Shown here: positions 45,692 to 53,951 of the stretch, piece by piece
Position numbering within the stretch: the first letter of the stretch is position 1
Layout: the number at the start of each line of letters is the position of its first letter
NCBI RefSeq assembly: GCF_014644295.1
Contig: NZ_BMKK01000012.1
Coordinates: 62,001-126,000 of the forward strand
Direction of reading: 5' to 3'
Source: Emticicia aquatilis
Lineage (GTDB): Bacteria; Bacteroidota; Bacteroidia; Cytophagales; Spirosomataceae
Length of the DNA stretch: 64,000 nt
The notes under the pieces: generated by a model
The model's database searches: none
The model's input: the letters and a program-made list of their open reading frames with translations, nothing else
What the model was told of the DNA's origin: nothing
Translations under genes and position numbers: made by a program

Positions 45692-46219
45692 TTATACTTC
45701 AAAAAACACAGTTTCGTTTTCGCCTTGCATATTGATATTGAACTCATACAAATTATTGCCTTGTTTCTCGGCAATTAATGTATTTTTTCTATCAACAGGA
45801 ATAGCATTTAGCACTTCGTCAGCTGCATTGAGTTGAGCCTCGTCAGAAAAATAAATGCGAGTATAAGAATGTATCAGCTGCCCACGCATAAAAACAATTA
45901 CTGAAAGATACGGAGCTTGCCCATCAATTGATTTTGGCTTAATTGTGCTAAAAATAAAGCGATTCTGAGCATCAGTTCCTGTACCGAAACGCCCAAAAAG
46001 TTGATTTTCGCCATCATTTTGCCAAATTTCAATCATTGCATCAGGTATCACATCACCATTACCATCGAAAACTTTTCCTGTAATGGTGATAGCTTCGCTG
46101 TGTTCGATTGGACTAACCATCTGATTACCAACCAATTGCTTGAAATCATATAAATATTGCTCGGGTGTAAGTCCATAAGCAAAGTATGGGCCTACTGTTT
46201 GCGAGGGAGTTTGTTTCAT
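45692..46219 (-). CDS. pcaG: protocatechuate 3,4-dioxygenase alpha subunit
   Basis: The 175-residue protein shows the intradiol dioxygenase fold: the N-terminal TPSQTVGPYFAYGL (about 4-17), VFDGNGDVIPDAMIEIWQND (about 51-70) and GRFGTGTDAQNRFIFSTIKP (about 76-95). As expected for the alpha chain, the Fe-ligand Tyr and His positions are not conserved. It lies directly after pcaH, separated by an 83-bp repeat-rich spacer. Confidence 0.93.
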   Translation of the reverse strand: MKQTPSQTVGPYFAYGLTPEQYLYDFKQLVGNQMVSPIEHSEAITITGKVFDGNGDVIPDAMIEIWQNDGENQLFGRFGTGTDAQNRFIFSTIKPKSIDGQAPYLSVIVFMRGQLIHSYTRIYFSDEAQLNAADEVLNAIPVDRKNTLIAEKQGNNLYEFNINMQGENETVFFEV

Positions 46220-46285
46220 TTCAATTTACGATTTACGAATGACGATTTACGATTAAGAACATTTGTTCCGTAAATCGTTACTCAA
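46218..46285. repeat. degenerate GATTTACGA repeats between pcaH and pcaG
   Basis: Units TTTACGATTTACGA, GACGATTTACGATTA and the inverted CCGTAAATCGTTA occur here. The same unit family fills the kdgK-eda spacer at 33952. Confidence 0.5.
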
Positions 46286-46302
46286 AGACTGTCTTTGTTT
46301 TT

Positions 46303-47010
46303 TTACAATTTTTCAAAAGGTGTTGCGTTGTGGCCTCTTAGTACAAAATCGAAGCGGTAGCCGAGAGCAAAGTTTGGCTCGGTGGCATCTAAATCGAATT
46401 TTGAGATTAATAATTCACGGCCTTTTGGTGGAACACCCAAGAAAATCGGGTCATGCTGCAAGAGCGGGTCGCCAGGGAAATACATTTGTGTAACCAAACG
46501 ATTGGTAATATTTGCCCCAAACAACGAAAAATGTATGTGATTCGGACGCCAAGCGTTGTAATGGTTTCCCCAAGGATATGCCCCAGGTTTGATAGTATAA
46601 AACTTATAATTCCCATCTTTATCGGTCATGCAACGCCCTGCACCTAAGAAATTCGGGTCGAGTGGGGCATCGTGTTGGTCAACTTTGTGTACGTAACGAC
46701 CGCATGAGTTAGCTTGCCAAATTTCAATCAAAGTGTTTGGGATTGGCTGTCCATTTTCATTCATTACCTTGCCGTGAACTACAATTCTTTCGCCCAATGG
46801 TTCACCATTTTTTATTGAATTTTTGGTAAGGTCGTGGTCGAATTCTCCTAAATTGAAATCTCCAAAAACTGGGCCTGTGAGTTCAGAAAGCGATTGTTTC
46901 AAAATAACTAAAGGTTTGGTTGGAGCTCGCAGAATTGTTGATTTGTATTCAGGAGCTAAGTACGGCGGATGTACTTCACGGTCGAATTGATTATAAATGA
47001 TATTGCTCAT
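46303..47010 (-). CDS. pcaH: protocatechuate 3,4-dioxygenase beta subunit
   Basis: The 235-residue catalytic subunit has all four Fe(III) ligands in the expected spacing: Tyr106 (CGRYVH), Tyr145 (PGAYPWGNH), and His158 and His160 (RPNHIHFS). This mirrors Tyr108, Tyr147, His160 and His162 of the Pseudomonas enzyme. It cleaves protocatechuate intradiol to 3-carboxy-cis,cis-muconate. It is the first gene of the leftward pca operon, with a -7 box 43 bp upstream and a divergent AraC-type gene beyond. Confidence 0.95.
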   Translation of the reverse strand: MSNIIYNQFDREVHPPYLAPEYKSTILRAPTKPLVILKQSLSELTGPVFGDFNLGEFDHDLTKNSIKNGEPLGERIVVHGKVMNENGQPIPNTLIEIWQANSCGRYVHKVDQHDAPLDPNFLGAGRCMTDKDGNYKFYTIKPGAYPWGNHYNAWRPNHIHFSLFGANITNRLVTQMYFPGDPLLQHDPIFLGVPPKGRELLISKFDLDATEPNFALGYRFDFVLRGHNATPFEKL

Positions 47011-47052
47011 TTGGTTGAGAATTAGAGGTATTGAATAGCCATTTTTACCCTA

Positions 47053-47060
47053 CAAAAGTA
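47053..47060 (-). promoter_or_regulatory. putative -7 element of the pca operon promoter
   Basis: Read leftward the site is TACTTTTG, a perfect TAnnTTTG, 43 bp before the pcaH start. No TTG lies at the usual -33 distance, which would fit an activator-dependent promoter. Confidence 0.5.
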
Positions 47061-47234
47061 TTCTAATTATCAAACTTAATCTTGGATTAATCAAAATAAG
47101 ACTTGTACAATTTAAACATACTATTTTATAAAATTCAATAATTATAGTATATTTATGAAATAAAATATTGATTAAAAAGAACTTATGATAGAAAATGGCA
47201 TAAATCAATGAAATAATGATTGTAAAAAATAAAC

Positions 47235-48113
47235 ATGAGTAATTCGAAGCAGATTATCAATTTCAAAGGTCTTTATGGCGATAATCATTATCCGCTTTTG
47301 CCCGATTTTATTCATCATGAGTCGCTCGAAGTGCGGAGTAAGATGTATGATTGGGAAATCAACGAACATCTACACACCGATTTATGTCAGATTTTTATGA
47401 TTGAGTCGGGAAGTGGGGTTCTGATTTCGGAGCAAAATGAAGTTGCTATCGAAGGCCCTTGCTTGATTATGATTCCGACCAATACCCTGCACGGTTTTGC
47501 TTTTGAGCCAAGTATCATTGGTGAAGTTTTAACTTTTTCGGAAAATTTTCTGGAAACGCTTTTCAAAAATTCGCCCAAAATTCTGCTCGAACTCAATCAT
47601 TTGAAATACCTCCAGTTTGATAATGACCCGAGTATTTTTGAACAAATAAAGAATTATAAAAGCCTGATTTTGAAAGAGTTATACGAGGAGAATCTCGAAA
47701 AACAAACCGTTGTTCAGTCGTTGTTTACTTTATTTTTTATCAGTATCTATCGTTTTAGTTTTTCACTCAAAAACACCATTTCAGCTTCGGATAACCGTAC
47801 TTTGATGTATTTTCAAGCATTTCAGAAGCACATCAAGCGTACGATACAAGAAACCAAATCCATAAGCGAATACGCCAAAGAATTAAATATCACAACCGTA
47901 CATCTCAACCGAATCTGTAATGCTTTAGTGCAGAAATCGGCTTTGCAGATTGTGCAGGATTATCTGATTGCCGAGGCCAAAAAGTATTTGCTTAATACAA
48001 ATTATTCGATTTCAGAGGTGTCGTATTTACTCAATTTTAAAGACCCTGCTTACTTTACACGACTTTTTAAGAAACAAACGGGGGTTTCGCCAAGCGAATT
48101 CAAGAAAATATAA
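47235..48113 (+). CDS. AraC family transcriptional regulator (PobR-like), divergent from the pca operon
   Basis: The 292-residue protein has an N-terminal cupin-type sensor domain (about 30-110, with NEHLHTDLCQIFMIESGSG and a GPCLIMIPTNTLHGF strand) and a C-terminal double helix-turn-helix (about 190-292). The latter includes EYAKELNITTVHLNRICNAL and the typical FKDPAYFTRLFKKQTGVSPS. Its divergent position 224 bp from pcaH makes it the likely activator of the pca operon, answering 4-hydroxybenzoate or protocatechuate. The effector is inference. Confidence 0.85.
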   Translation: MSNSKQIINFKGLYGDNHYPLLPDFIHHESLEVRSKMYDWEINEHLHTDLCQIFMIESGSGVLISEQNEVAIEGPCLIMIPTNTLHGFAFEPSIIGEVLTFSENFLETLFKNSPKILLELNHLKYLQFDNDPSIFEQIKNYKSLILKELYEENLEKQTVVQSLFTLFFISIYRFSFSLKNTISASDNRTLMYFQAFQKHIKRTIQETKSISEYAKELNITTVHLNRICNALVQKSALQIVQDYLIAEAKKYLLNTNYSISEVSYLLNFKDPAYFTRLFKKQTGVSPSEFKKI

Positions 48114-48255
48114 TAGAAAAGGCGACCGAAGCCGCCATTTTCTAAGTAGAAATTTATGTAAGTGTTTTAAGAAATTACGAGTGGTGAATGACGAACAGTT
48201 CGCCGTTGCGATTACATTTTTTCAAGACTTACAAACTTTGAACATTTAAAGAATT

Positions 48256-49371
48256 TTACTCCACGAAACCTGCTTTTGCCTTTTGACCAGTTTTTACCCA
48301 ATTTCTCAGTTCATCAAAAGCTTTACCAGTTTGTTCGTTAGTAAAGTTACAATGGCCTTGCCCATTTGTGTATTTTACGCTAAAGTACTGTTGTTTTCCC
48401 TGCTTTTGAATCAAATTTTCGTAACTCACAATCGCCAAATCGGCAGGAATCAGTTGGTCATAAATCGTATGTAAAGCCAAAGCTGGTTTATCAATTGCTC
48501 CAGTTCTATCATATTTATCGAATAAAATATTCTGACTAACCGTTGCGGCCAATCTCTCGGCTTTCTGGTTTACGAGCAAGCTATTCGGAAATCTTCCATA
48601 AACAGTATTGGTATTGTCGTAAGGATTTCCACCTGCTTTCTGAGCAATATCACGCAAAACACCTTCACCAAATGCTAAAGAAAAAGCTAAATCATCAGGT
48701 TTTAAATCAAAATGTTTGGCAAATTCAACAGCGAGTAAAGAATCTTTAGCATAAATTGCTTTTTTCATCAATACGGCCTTACGAAAACCCGCCTGCATAG
48801 AAATTGGCTCTTTTGGCTTCGACATATCAAAAATATCATGCAGAGAAGTAGCGATACCAGGGAAAAGCCCATTGAAAGTAGCAAATAAATCGAACTCCTT
48901 GCGGGTTTGCAGATAAACACGCCCTGCCAGCGGACACATCGGAAAGCCTCCGTTATAATTTTGTCCGTAGTTTTCGAGCGTAGCCAACGTTATGCCACCA
49001 CCCATCGAATGCCCAGTCATGAACGTTGAATCGGGCTGACCGTATTTTTTTACAAAGTATTGTCGCAGAGCCTCCGTATCATCGACTCCTTGAACCAAAG
49101 CCAAGCCTTGAAACGCATAATCAGAAGAGGCTACGGCAAAGCCTCTTTCCAAAAAAGGTGTCATTCGCTTCGGAAATTCTGGATTTTGACTTTGTGCAGG
49201 CTTCGACCCCATAAATTCGTAGCCGTGTGCATACATCACCAATTTTCCTTTCCAATTTTCGGGAAAAAGAATCCGATATTTCGCTCCATTGATGCTGCCT
49301 GTATCAATTTTGGCAACATTTTGAGCAAAAATTGCCTGTGTGATAAATAACAAGATTAAGACTTTTTTCAT
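48256..49371 (-). CDS. secreted alpha/beta hydrolase (esterase-like)
   Basis: The 371-residue protein has a signal peptide (MKKVLILLFITQAIFAQ) and an alpha/beta hydrolase fold. The nucleophile Ser122 lies in TGHSMGGG, an acidic residue in HTIYDQLIPAD (about 303-313) and the His in NGQGHCNF (about 338-345). An oxyanion-loop segment YAHGYEF is near 47-53. It lies at the end of the minus-strand phenolic gene string, 89 bp after the MetE-like gene. Cleavage of hydroxycinnamate esters outside the cell would fit the context, but the family alone does not prove it. Confidence 0.7.
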   Translation of the reverse strand: MKKVLILLFITQAIFAQNVAKIDTGSINGAKYRILFPENWKGKLVMYAHGYEFMGSKPAQSQNPEFPKRMTPFLERGFAVASSDYAFQGLALVQGVDDTEALRQYFVKKYGQPDSTFMTGHSMGGGITLATLENYGQNYNGGFPMCPLAGRVYLQTRKEFDLFATFNGLFPGIATSLHDIFDMSKPKEPISMQAGFRKAVLMKKAIYAKDSLLAVEFAKHFDLKPDDLAFSLAFGEGVLRDIAQKAGGNPYDNTNTVYGRFPNSLLVNQKAERLAATVSQNILFDKYDRTGAIDKPALALHTIYDQLIPADLAIVSYENLIQKQGKQQYFSVKYTNGQGHCNFTNEQTGKAFDELRNWVKTGQKAKAGFVE

Positions 49372-49410
49372 GGTGAATAGCTACGAATTAAGTTTTATAA
49401 TAATAGGTTA

Positions 49411-49458
49411 GTACGCAGGTCGAATCTGGAGACGGCCGACGCTCGGTTCGACCCACAG
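49411..49458. repeat. long REP-like hairpin at the stop of the MetE-like gene
   Basis: GGTCGAA and TTCGACC close a foldback whose loop includes CTGGAGACGGCCGACG. It ends in CCACAG abutting the stop codon, as does the element at 42001. Confidence 0.5.
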
Positions 49459-49460
49459 TT

Positions 49461-50564
49461 TTATGCTTCTCCCCAAACTTTTAGAGCGGTATTTACTGTC
49501 AAATCAAGCTTACGCCATTGGTCATCGTGGCTCATGTCGTTACCGTGGTGAGTTGACGAAAAACCACATTGAGGGCTCACACACAGATTTTCGATTGGCG
49601 TATATTGTGCCGCTTCGTCGATACGCTTGCAGAGGTCATCAATGTTTTCGAGTTCACGTTTTTTCGATGAAATGATTCCCAAAACAACTTTTTTGTTATT
49701 CGGAACAAAACGAAGCGGAGCAAAATCGCCCGAACGCTCGTCGTCGTATTCGAGCAAATAACGGTCAACATTAATCGAATTGAAGAGAATTTCGGCAACT
49801 GGTTCATAACCACCTTCGGCAAACCACGTACTGCGATAATTTCCACGACAAAGGTGAATACCCACCGTCAAATCGGCTGGACGATTATCAATTACTGAGT
49901 TGATAAGAGCTGCATACGTGCGAGGAAGCTCATTCGGGTCTTCGCCCCTTGCTTGAGCAGCTGCACGCATTTTAGGGTCGCAGAGATACGCCAAATTGGT
50001 ATCGTCAAGCTGCAAATAACGCAAGCCCGCATCGTATAAATGAGCGATTTCTTCACGATAAGCAGCAGATAAATCGGCAAAAAACTCGTCCATATCAGGG
50101 TACGAATTAATATCAATTGATTTGCGGCCACCACGGAAGTGAATCATGGTTGGTGAAGGAATCGAAACTTTTGGCGTCTGCGAAACAACCGTTTTTAGAT
50201 AATTAAAATCGGCTACTTGAATGTCTTTTACGTGTTTGAGCTTGCCTGTTACACTCAAAACAGGTGGTGTAAAACCATCTTCGGCAGCTTTGGCATTTGG
50301 GTTAGCTTCAATACCTCCCGTTACGCTTACACCTGCCAATTCTTTCAAAAAATCGAGGTGGAAATAATCACGACGGAACTCTCCATCGGTGATGGCTTTC
50401 ATGCCTGTTGCTTCTAAATGCTTTACAGTTTCGGCAATCCCTGCATCTTCGATTGCTCTTAGTTCTTCCGCAGAAATTTCTCCTTTTTTCCACTTCAAAC
50501 GGTTCTCTTTTACTTCTGGTGTGCGTAGTAAGCTACCCACGTGGTCGGCTCTGAAATTTGACAT
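49461..50564 (-). CDS. cobalamin-independent methionine synthase (MetE C-terminal) family protein
   Basis: The start chosen is ATG 50564 (MSNFRADHVGSLLRTP). The 367-residue protein corresponds to the C-terminal catalytic barrel of MetE only, with the zinc ligands visible as HLCRGN (His and Cys, about 237-242), an acidic segment LLEYDDERSG and the late Cys in CVSPQCGFSS (about 330-339). Stand-alone proteins of this type transfer methyl groups to thiols from varied donors. Its place in the aromatic gene string suggests a link to methyl groups from methoxylated phenolics, but this is inference. It is 65 bp downstream of the transporter gene. Confidence 0.75.
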   Translation of the reverse strand: MSNFRADHVGSLLRTPEVKENRLKWKKGEISAEELRAIEDAGIAETVKHLEATGMKAITDGEFRRDYFHLDFLKELAGVSVTGGIEANPNAKAAEDGFTPPVLSVTGKLKHVKDIQVADFNYLKTVVSQTPKVSIPSPTMIHFRGGRKSIDINSYPDMDEFFADLSAAYREEIAHLYDAGLRYLQLDDTNLAYLCDPKMRAAAQARGEDPNELPRTYAALINSVIDNRPADLTVGIHLCRGNYRSTWFAEGGYEPVAEILFNSINVDRYLLEYDDERSGDFAPLRFVPNNKKVVLGIISSKKRELENIDDLCKRIDEAAQYTPIENLCVSPQCGFSSTHHGNDMSHDDQWRKLDLTVNTALKVWGEA

Positions 50565-50629
50565 TTTCTTTAGTTTTTGAGGGCTGACGTTTTTATAAAA
50601 CACTAAACATCAACCATTAATCATTAATT

Positions 50630-51928
50630 TTAACTTATTTCTTTAGAATCAATTCTTGAAGTAATAATGCCTGCAAGGGCAGCTGGTAAGGCAAAAATCA
50701 AGAAATTAGTAGCAATACCCAACCCAGCAGCTATCAAAAATCCAGCTAAAGTTGGCCCAACGATGCCGCCCAAACGCCCTGCTCCCATTGCCCAGCCCAC
50801 ACCCGTAGTACGAAATTCAGTTGGGTATAATCTGGCAGAAAGTGCGTACAATCCCACAAAACCACCTTGAATTCCGAAACCTAAAAGTGCAAAAATGAGT
50901 AAAACAATATCTGAACCTACGAAAAGTCCAAACGAAGCCATCAATACGCCCGTTAGCACCAATATCACTCCCAAAGTTTTTTTCAGACCATATTTACTCG
51001 AAAAATACCCCTGTGTTATGATTCCGAAAAATGCCCCGAGATTGAAGATTGTGCCTGCATAAATGGCCAATTCCATCGAAAGCCCTGCATCTTTTGCCAA
51101 CTTCGGAATCCAGCTTGTGAGAAAATATAAAGCCGCAAAAGCCATAAATAAGGCTGCCCAAAGCTGAATTGTAGGCTTACGAAAATCTGATTTTAGTAGT
51201 TGGTCAACTGGTAGTTTTGATTTCAGTTTTTCAACGATTGGCAATGCTTCTATTGGCTGAATATTCATTTTTACGAGAATCTTATTCAATTTCTCAAGAG
51301 CATTGGTTGGTTGAGCTCGTAGATAAAAATCTATTGATTCTGATAAAAAGAATAAAATCAAAGGCACCGAAAACATAGAGGCAATTCCCGCAATGCGAAA
51401 CATGTGCTGCCAACCATCATTAGGAATGACTCTTGCAGCTACCAAACCCGACAAAACCGCCCCCACTGGATAGCCCGAAATAACAAAACTCACCCAAAAA
51501 TCACGGGTTTTGTTAGGCGTATATTCAGAAGCAAGTGAAGCTGTACTGGCCAGCATACTTCCGATACCAAGCCCACTTATGAAACGATAAATCAGTAAAT
51601 GAGTGATTGATGTAGAATAGGACGTCAGATAGATACAAACACCCATGATGATGCCGCTAATGAGAATAATACTTTTTCGACCAATTTTATCGGCAAAAGG
51701 TGCTAAAAAGAGCGTACCGAGAGTCATTCCGAATAATCCAGAACTGAAGACAGTGCCGAGAGCCGCAGGACTAATATCCCAATCTTTGGCAATGGCTGGT
51801 GCGGTATAAGAAATAACCAAAACATCCATGCCGTCGAGCATATTCATCAGAAAACAAACAAAAATTGTTGCGTACTGCAGACCTGTCATCGGATTTTTAT
51901 CGATGAGAGCTTTAGGGTTGAAAGTCAT
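50630..51928 (-). CDS. MFS transporter, aromatic acid:H+ symporter family (PcaK-like)
   Basis: The 432-residue protein has twelve predicted membrane helices. Family motifs include MLDGMDVLVISYTAPAIAKDW (about 30-50, the D-x-D helix 1 signature of aromatic acid symporters), APFADKIGRKSIILISG (about 76-92, MFS loop 2-3) and GSMLASTASLASEYTPNKTR (about 121-140). It probably imports hydroxybenzoates or hydroxycinnamates across the inner membrane for the surrounding pathway. Confidence 0.87.
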   Translation of the reverse strand: MTFNPKALIDKNPMTGLQYATIFVCFLMNMLDGMDVLVISYTAPAIAKDWDISPAALGTVFSSGLFGMTLGTLFLAPFADKIGRKSIILISGIIMGVCIYLTSYSTSITHLLIYRFISGLGIGSMLASTASLASEYTPNKTRDFWVSFVISGYPVGAVLSGLVAARVIPNDGWQHMFRIAGIASMFSVPLILFFLSESIDFYLRAQPTNALEKLNKILVKMNIQPIEALPIVEKLKSKLPVDQLLKSDFRKPTIQLWAALFMAFAALYFLTSWIPKLAKDAGLSMELAIYAGTIFNLGAFFGIITQGYFSSKYGLKKTLGVILVLTGVLMASFGLFVGSDIVLLIFALLGFGIQGGFVGLYALSARLYPTEFRTTGVGWAMGAGRLGGIVGPTLAGFLIAAGLGIATNFLIFALPAALAGIITSRIDSKEIS

Positions 51929-51978
51929 TATTTATTAGGTATATATGGTTGAATATAGGGTTGTTTGTAAGCAAAACA

Positions 51979-52593
51979 TTAATTTACTTTCCAAACTTGA
52001 ATTGCTACGTTATCTGGGTTTCTGATGCCCTTACAAATAAAAATGGCATTATTCATCCATTCGTATTTGCCTTGAGGGGCTTCAAATTTTGGTATCGCAC
52101 GGAAATAGTACTCTGATGGCGAAACAGCTTCTCCTCGTCCGATTCGAGCAGCTACTTCAGGAGTAGCTACTCGCAAACCTGTATTTTTGATGTAGATTAT
52201 TACGCCATCGTCGGTTTTGATTTGATAATGTGCTTCCAGCTCGGCTACGCCATCTTTTCTTACAATTTGCCAGTCGGCACCGCCATCCAAAATCTCGCCT
52301 TTCATTTTTGGACCTTCAAAACCTCCGCCTATGATTGGAATAATTCTACGCATTCCGTGAGGCGTATCTCCTACTATATACGGTGCTTTGAGTTTCACTT
52401 TTAACTCACAAACAAATTCTAAATTTGGTGCTTCGGGTGTGCTTTGGGCGAATGAATTCATATTTAATAGGCAGAAAACGATACAAATAATGGCACGCAG
52501 ATGACGCTGATTCCTTTGGAAACGCAGATTTACACGGATTTTATTTTCAGTGAAAATCAACATCACATTTTTGAAGTTAAGTAAGTGTTTCAT
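51979..52593 (-). CDS. DUF3237 family protein with a repeat-derived N terminus
   Basis: The 204-residue protein ends in a DUF3237 beta-barrel (about 58-204), with PNLEFVCELKVKLKAP, RIIPIIGGGFEGPKMKGEIL and YFRAIPKFEAPQGKYEWMNN. A hydrophobic segment (about 34-50, CIVFCLLNMNSFAQ) looks like a signal peptide core, but it is preceded by a basic stretch (about 15-34) encoded by an interspersed repeat (52491-52552). The true start is therefore uncertain; 52593 leaves only 3 bp after the upstream monooxygenase stop. DUF3237 function is unknown, though members often sit beside aromatic-degradation genes. Confidence 0.7.
   Translation of the reverse strand: MKHLLNFKNVMLIFTENKIRVNLRFQRNQRHLRAIICIVFCLLNMNSFAQSTPEAPNLEFVCELKVKLKAPYIVGDTPHGMRRIIPIIGGGFEGPKMKGEILDGGADWQIVRKDGVAELEAHYQIKTDDGVIIYIKNTGLRVATPEVAARIGRGEAVSPSEYYFRAIPKFEAPQGKYEWMNNAIFICKGIRNPDNVAIQVWKVN
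52491..52552. repeat. interspersed TGGCACGC element overlapping the 5' end of the DUF3237 gene
   Basis: TGGCACGCAGATGACGCTGAT, then AACGCAGATTTACACGGATTTT, align with the left arm of the element at 55665 over about 50 positions. The opposite arm is degenerate. Confidence 0.6.
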
Positions 52594-52596
52594 GTC

Positions 52597-53829
52597 TTAG
52601 TTTTTTTGGTTAAGGGTCTGTATATCGAAACCAGCTACTTTTTTGTAATTATCCATTACTTTTGCCAGTTCTTCATGCGGAATTTCATCTTTCGAAAAAC
52701 CTTTCGGAAACCAATCTTCCATCATATCCATGATTTCGTCGGGGCCTTTGGCTCGGTTTTGTAAAACCACCTTAGCAGCCGCTGGCACTCTTTCTTTATC
52801 ATATTCGATTAAAGCCTCCAAAGGGTTACTTGTACTTTTCAAACATTCGGTCAGACAATCGGCGTCAAGAATAGCTTGTGAAGCACCATTTGAGCCAATC
52901 GGATACATCGGGTGAGCGGCATCGCCGAGAAGCGTAACTCGCCCGAAAGTCCATTTATCTAAAGGGTTTCGGTCAGACATCGGAAATTCATAAACGGCTT
53001 TTGCCCCATCAATCATCGTTGGTACATCGAGCCAATCGAATTTCCAATCTTTATATAAATCAACTAACCTTGCTTTATCGGCTTCTCGATTCCAATCACG
53101 AGCCGTTAGTTTCGATTTTCCTTCTTTAATGTTTCCTACCCAATTAATTAAGCAATTGCCATCAGCATCTGGTTGACCAATTGGATAAACCACCATTTTT
53201 TGGCGTAAACTCCCAATCATTGCCATAGATGTGCCATCTAAGAATGGTTTCATGGTGGTTGTGCCACGATAAAGTACATTTTCGGAATAAACTGGCGGGC
53301 CTTCGTTCGGATAAAGCTGCTGACGCACAACGGAATTAATGCCATCGGCACCTATTAAAATATCAGCACGTTCTTCCCGTATTTTTTCGTTGGTGTCTTT
53401 ATCTATAAAATGAGCAATTACTTCGCTATCGGTTTGTTCAAAATGACTTAAATGGTGATTTTTCAGAATGGCATCTTTGCCCAAAACCGCCACAACCTCA
53501 TCAAAAAGCAACATTTGCAAAACCCCACGATGCACCGAAAATTGTGGCCATTTGTAACCAGCAAAACGTCCACGTGGTTCTGTCCAGAATTGCTGACCGA
53601 ATTTATTAAAATAGACTAAATCACTCGTTTCGATGGCATTTTTAGCGATTTTTTCTTGTAAACCCAGATTTGTTAATACTCGAACACTATGCGGAAGTGT
53701 ATTGATACCTACGCCCAAAGGCTTTATTTCTTTGACCGATTCAAAAACCTTAACCTCGAATCCAGCTTGATGAAGGCTCAATGCGGCGGTCAAACCACCA
53801 ATCCCACCACCGATAATAATAATCTTCAT
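52597..53829 (-). CDS. FAD-dependent aromatic monooxygenase (salicylate hydroxylase-like)
   Basis: The 410-residue group A flavoprotein has the Rossmann start IIIGGGIGGLTAALSLHQAG (about 3-22), the DG motif ADILIGADGINSVVRQQL (about 151-168) and LLGDAAHPMYPIGSNGASQA (about 293-312). The HPMYPIGSNGASQAI segment is typical of salicylate-, 3-hydroxybenzoate- or 6-hydroxynicotinate-type hydroxylases. Its substrate is not evident. It could open a second entry into the ring pathway or act on a methoxylated hydroxybenzoate. It lies directly after the amidohydrolase gene. Confidence 0.82.
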   Translation of the reverse strand: MKIIIIGGGIGGLTAALSLHQAGFEVKVFESVKEIKPLGVGINTLPHSVRVLTNLGLQEKIAKNAIETSDLVYFNKFGQQFWTEPRGRFAGYKWPQFSVHRGVLQMLLFDEVVAVLGKDAILKNHHLSHFEQTDSEVIAHFIDKDTNEKIREERADILIGADGINSVVRQQLYPNEGPPVYSENVLYRGTTTMKPFLDGTSMAMIGSLRQKMVVYPIGQPDADGNCLINWVGNIKEGKSKLTARDWNREADKARLVDLYKDWKFDWLDVPTMIDGAKAVYEFPMSDRNPLDKWTFGRVTLLGDAAHPMYPIGSNGASQAILDADCLTECLKSTSNPLEALIEYDKERVPAAAKVVLQNRAKGPDEIMDMMEDWFPKGFSKDEIPHEELAKVMDNYKKVAGFDIQTLNQKN

Positions 53830-53951
53830 TAAATATAATTATAATTTTCCAACAAAATTCTGCATTATACCGTGATTATACTATGCAAAATAAGAGAATA
53901 AATATGCAAAAACAATCAGAAAGCGATAGTTTAATTGTGTTTTCTACACTT

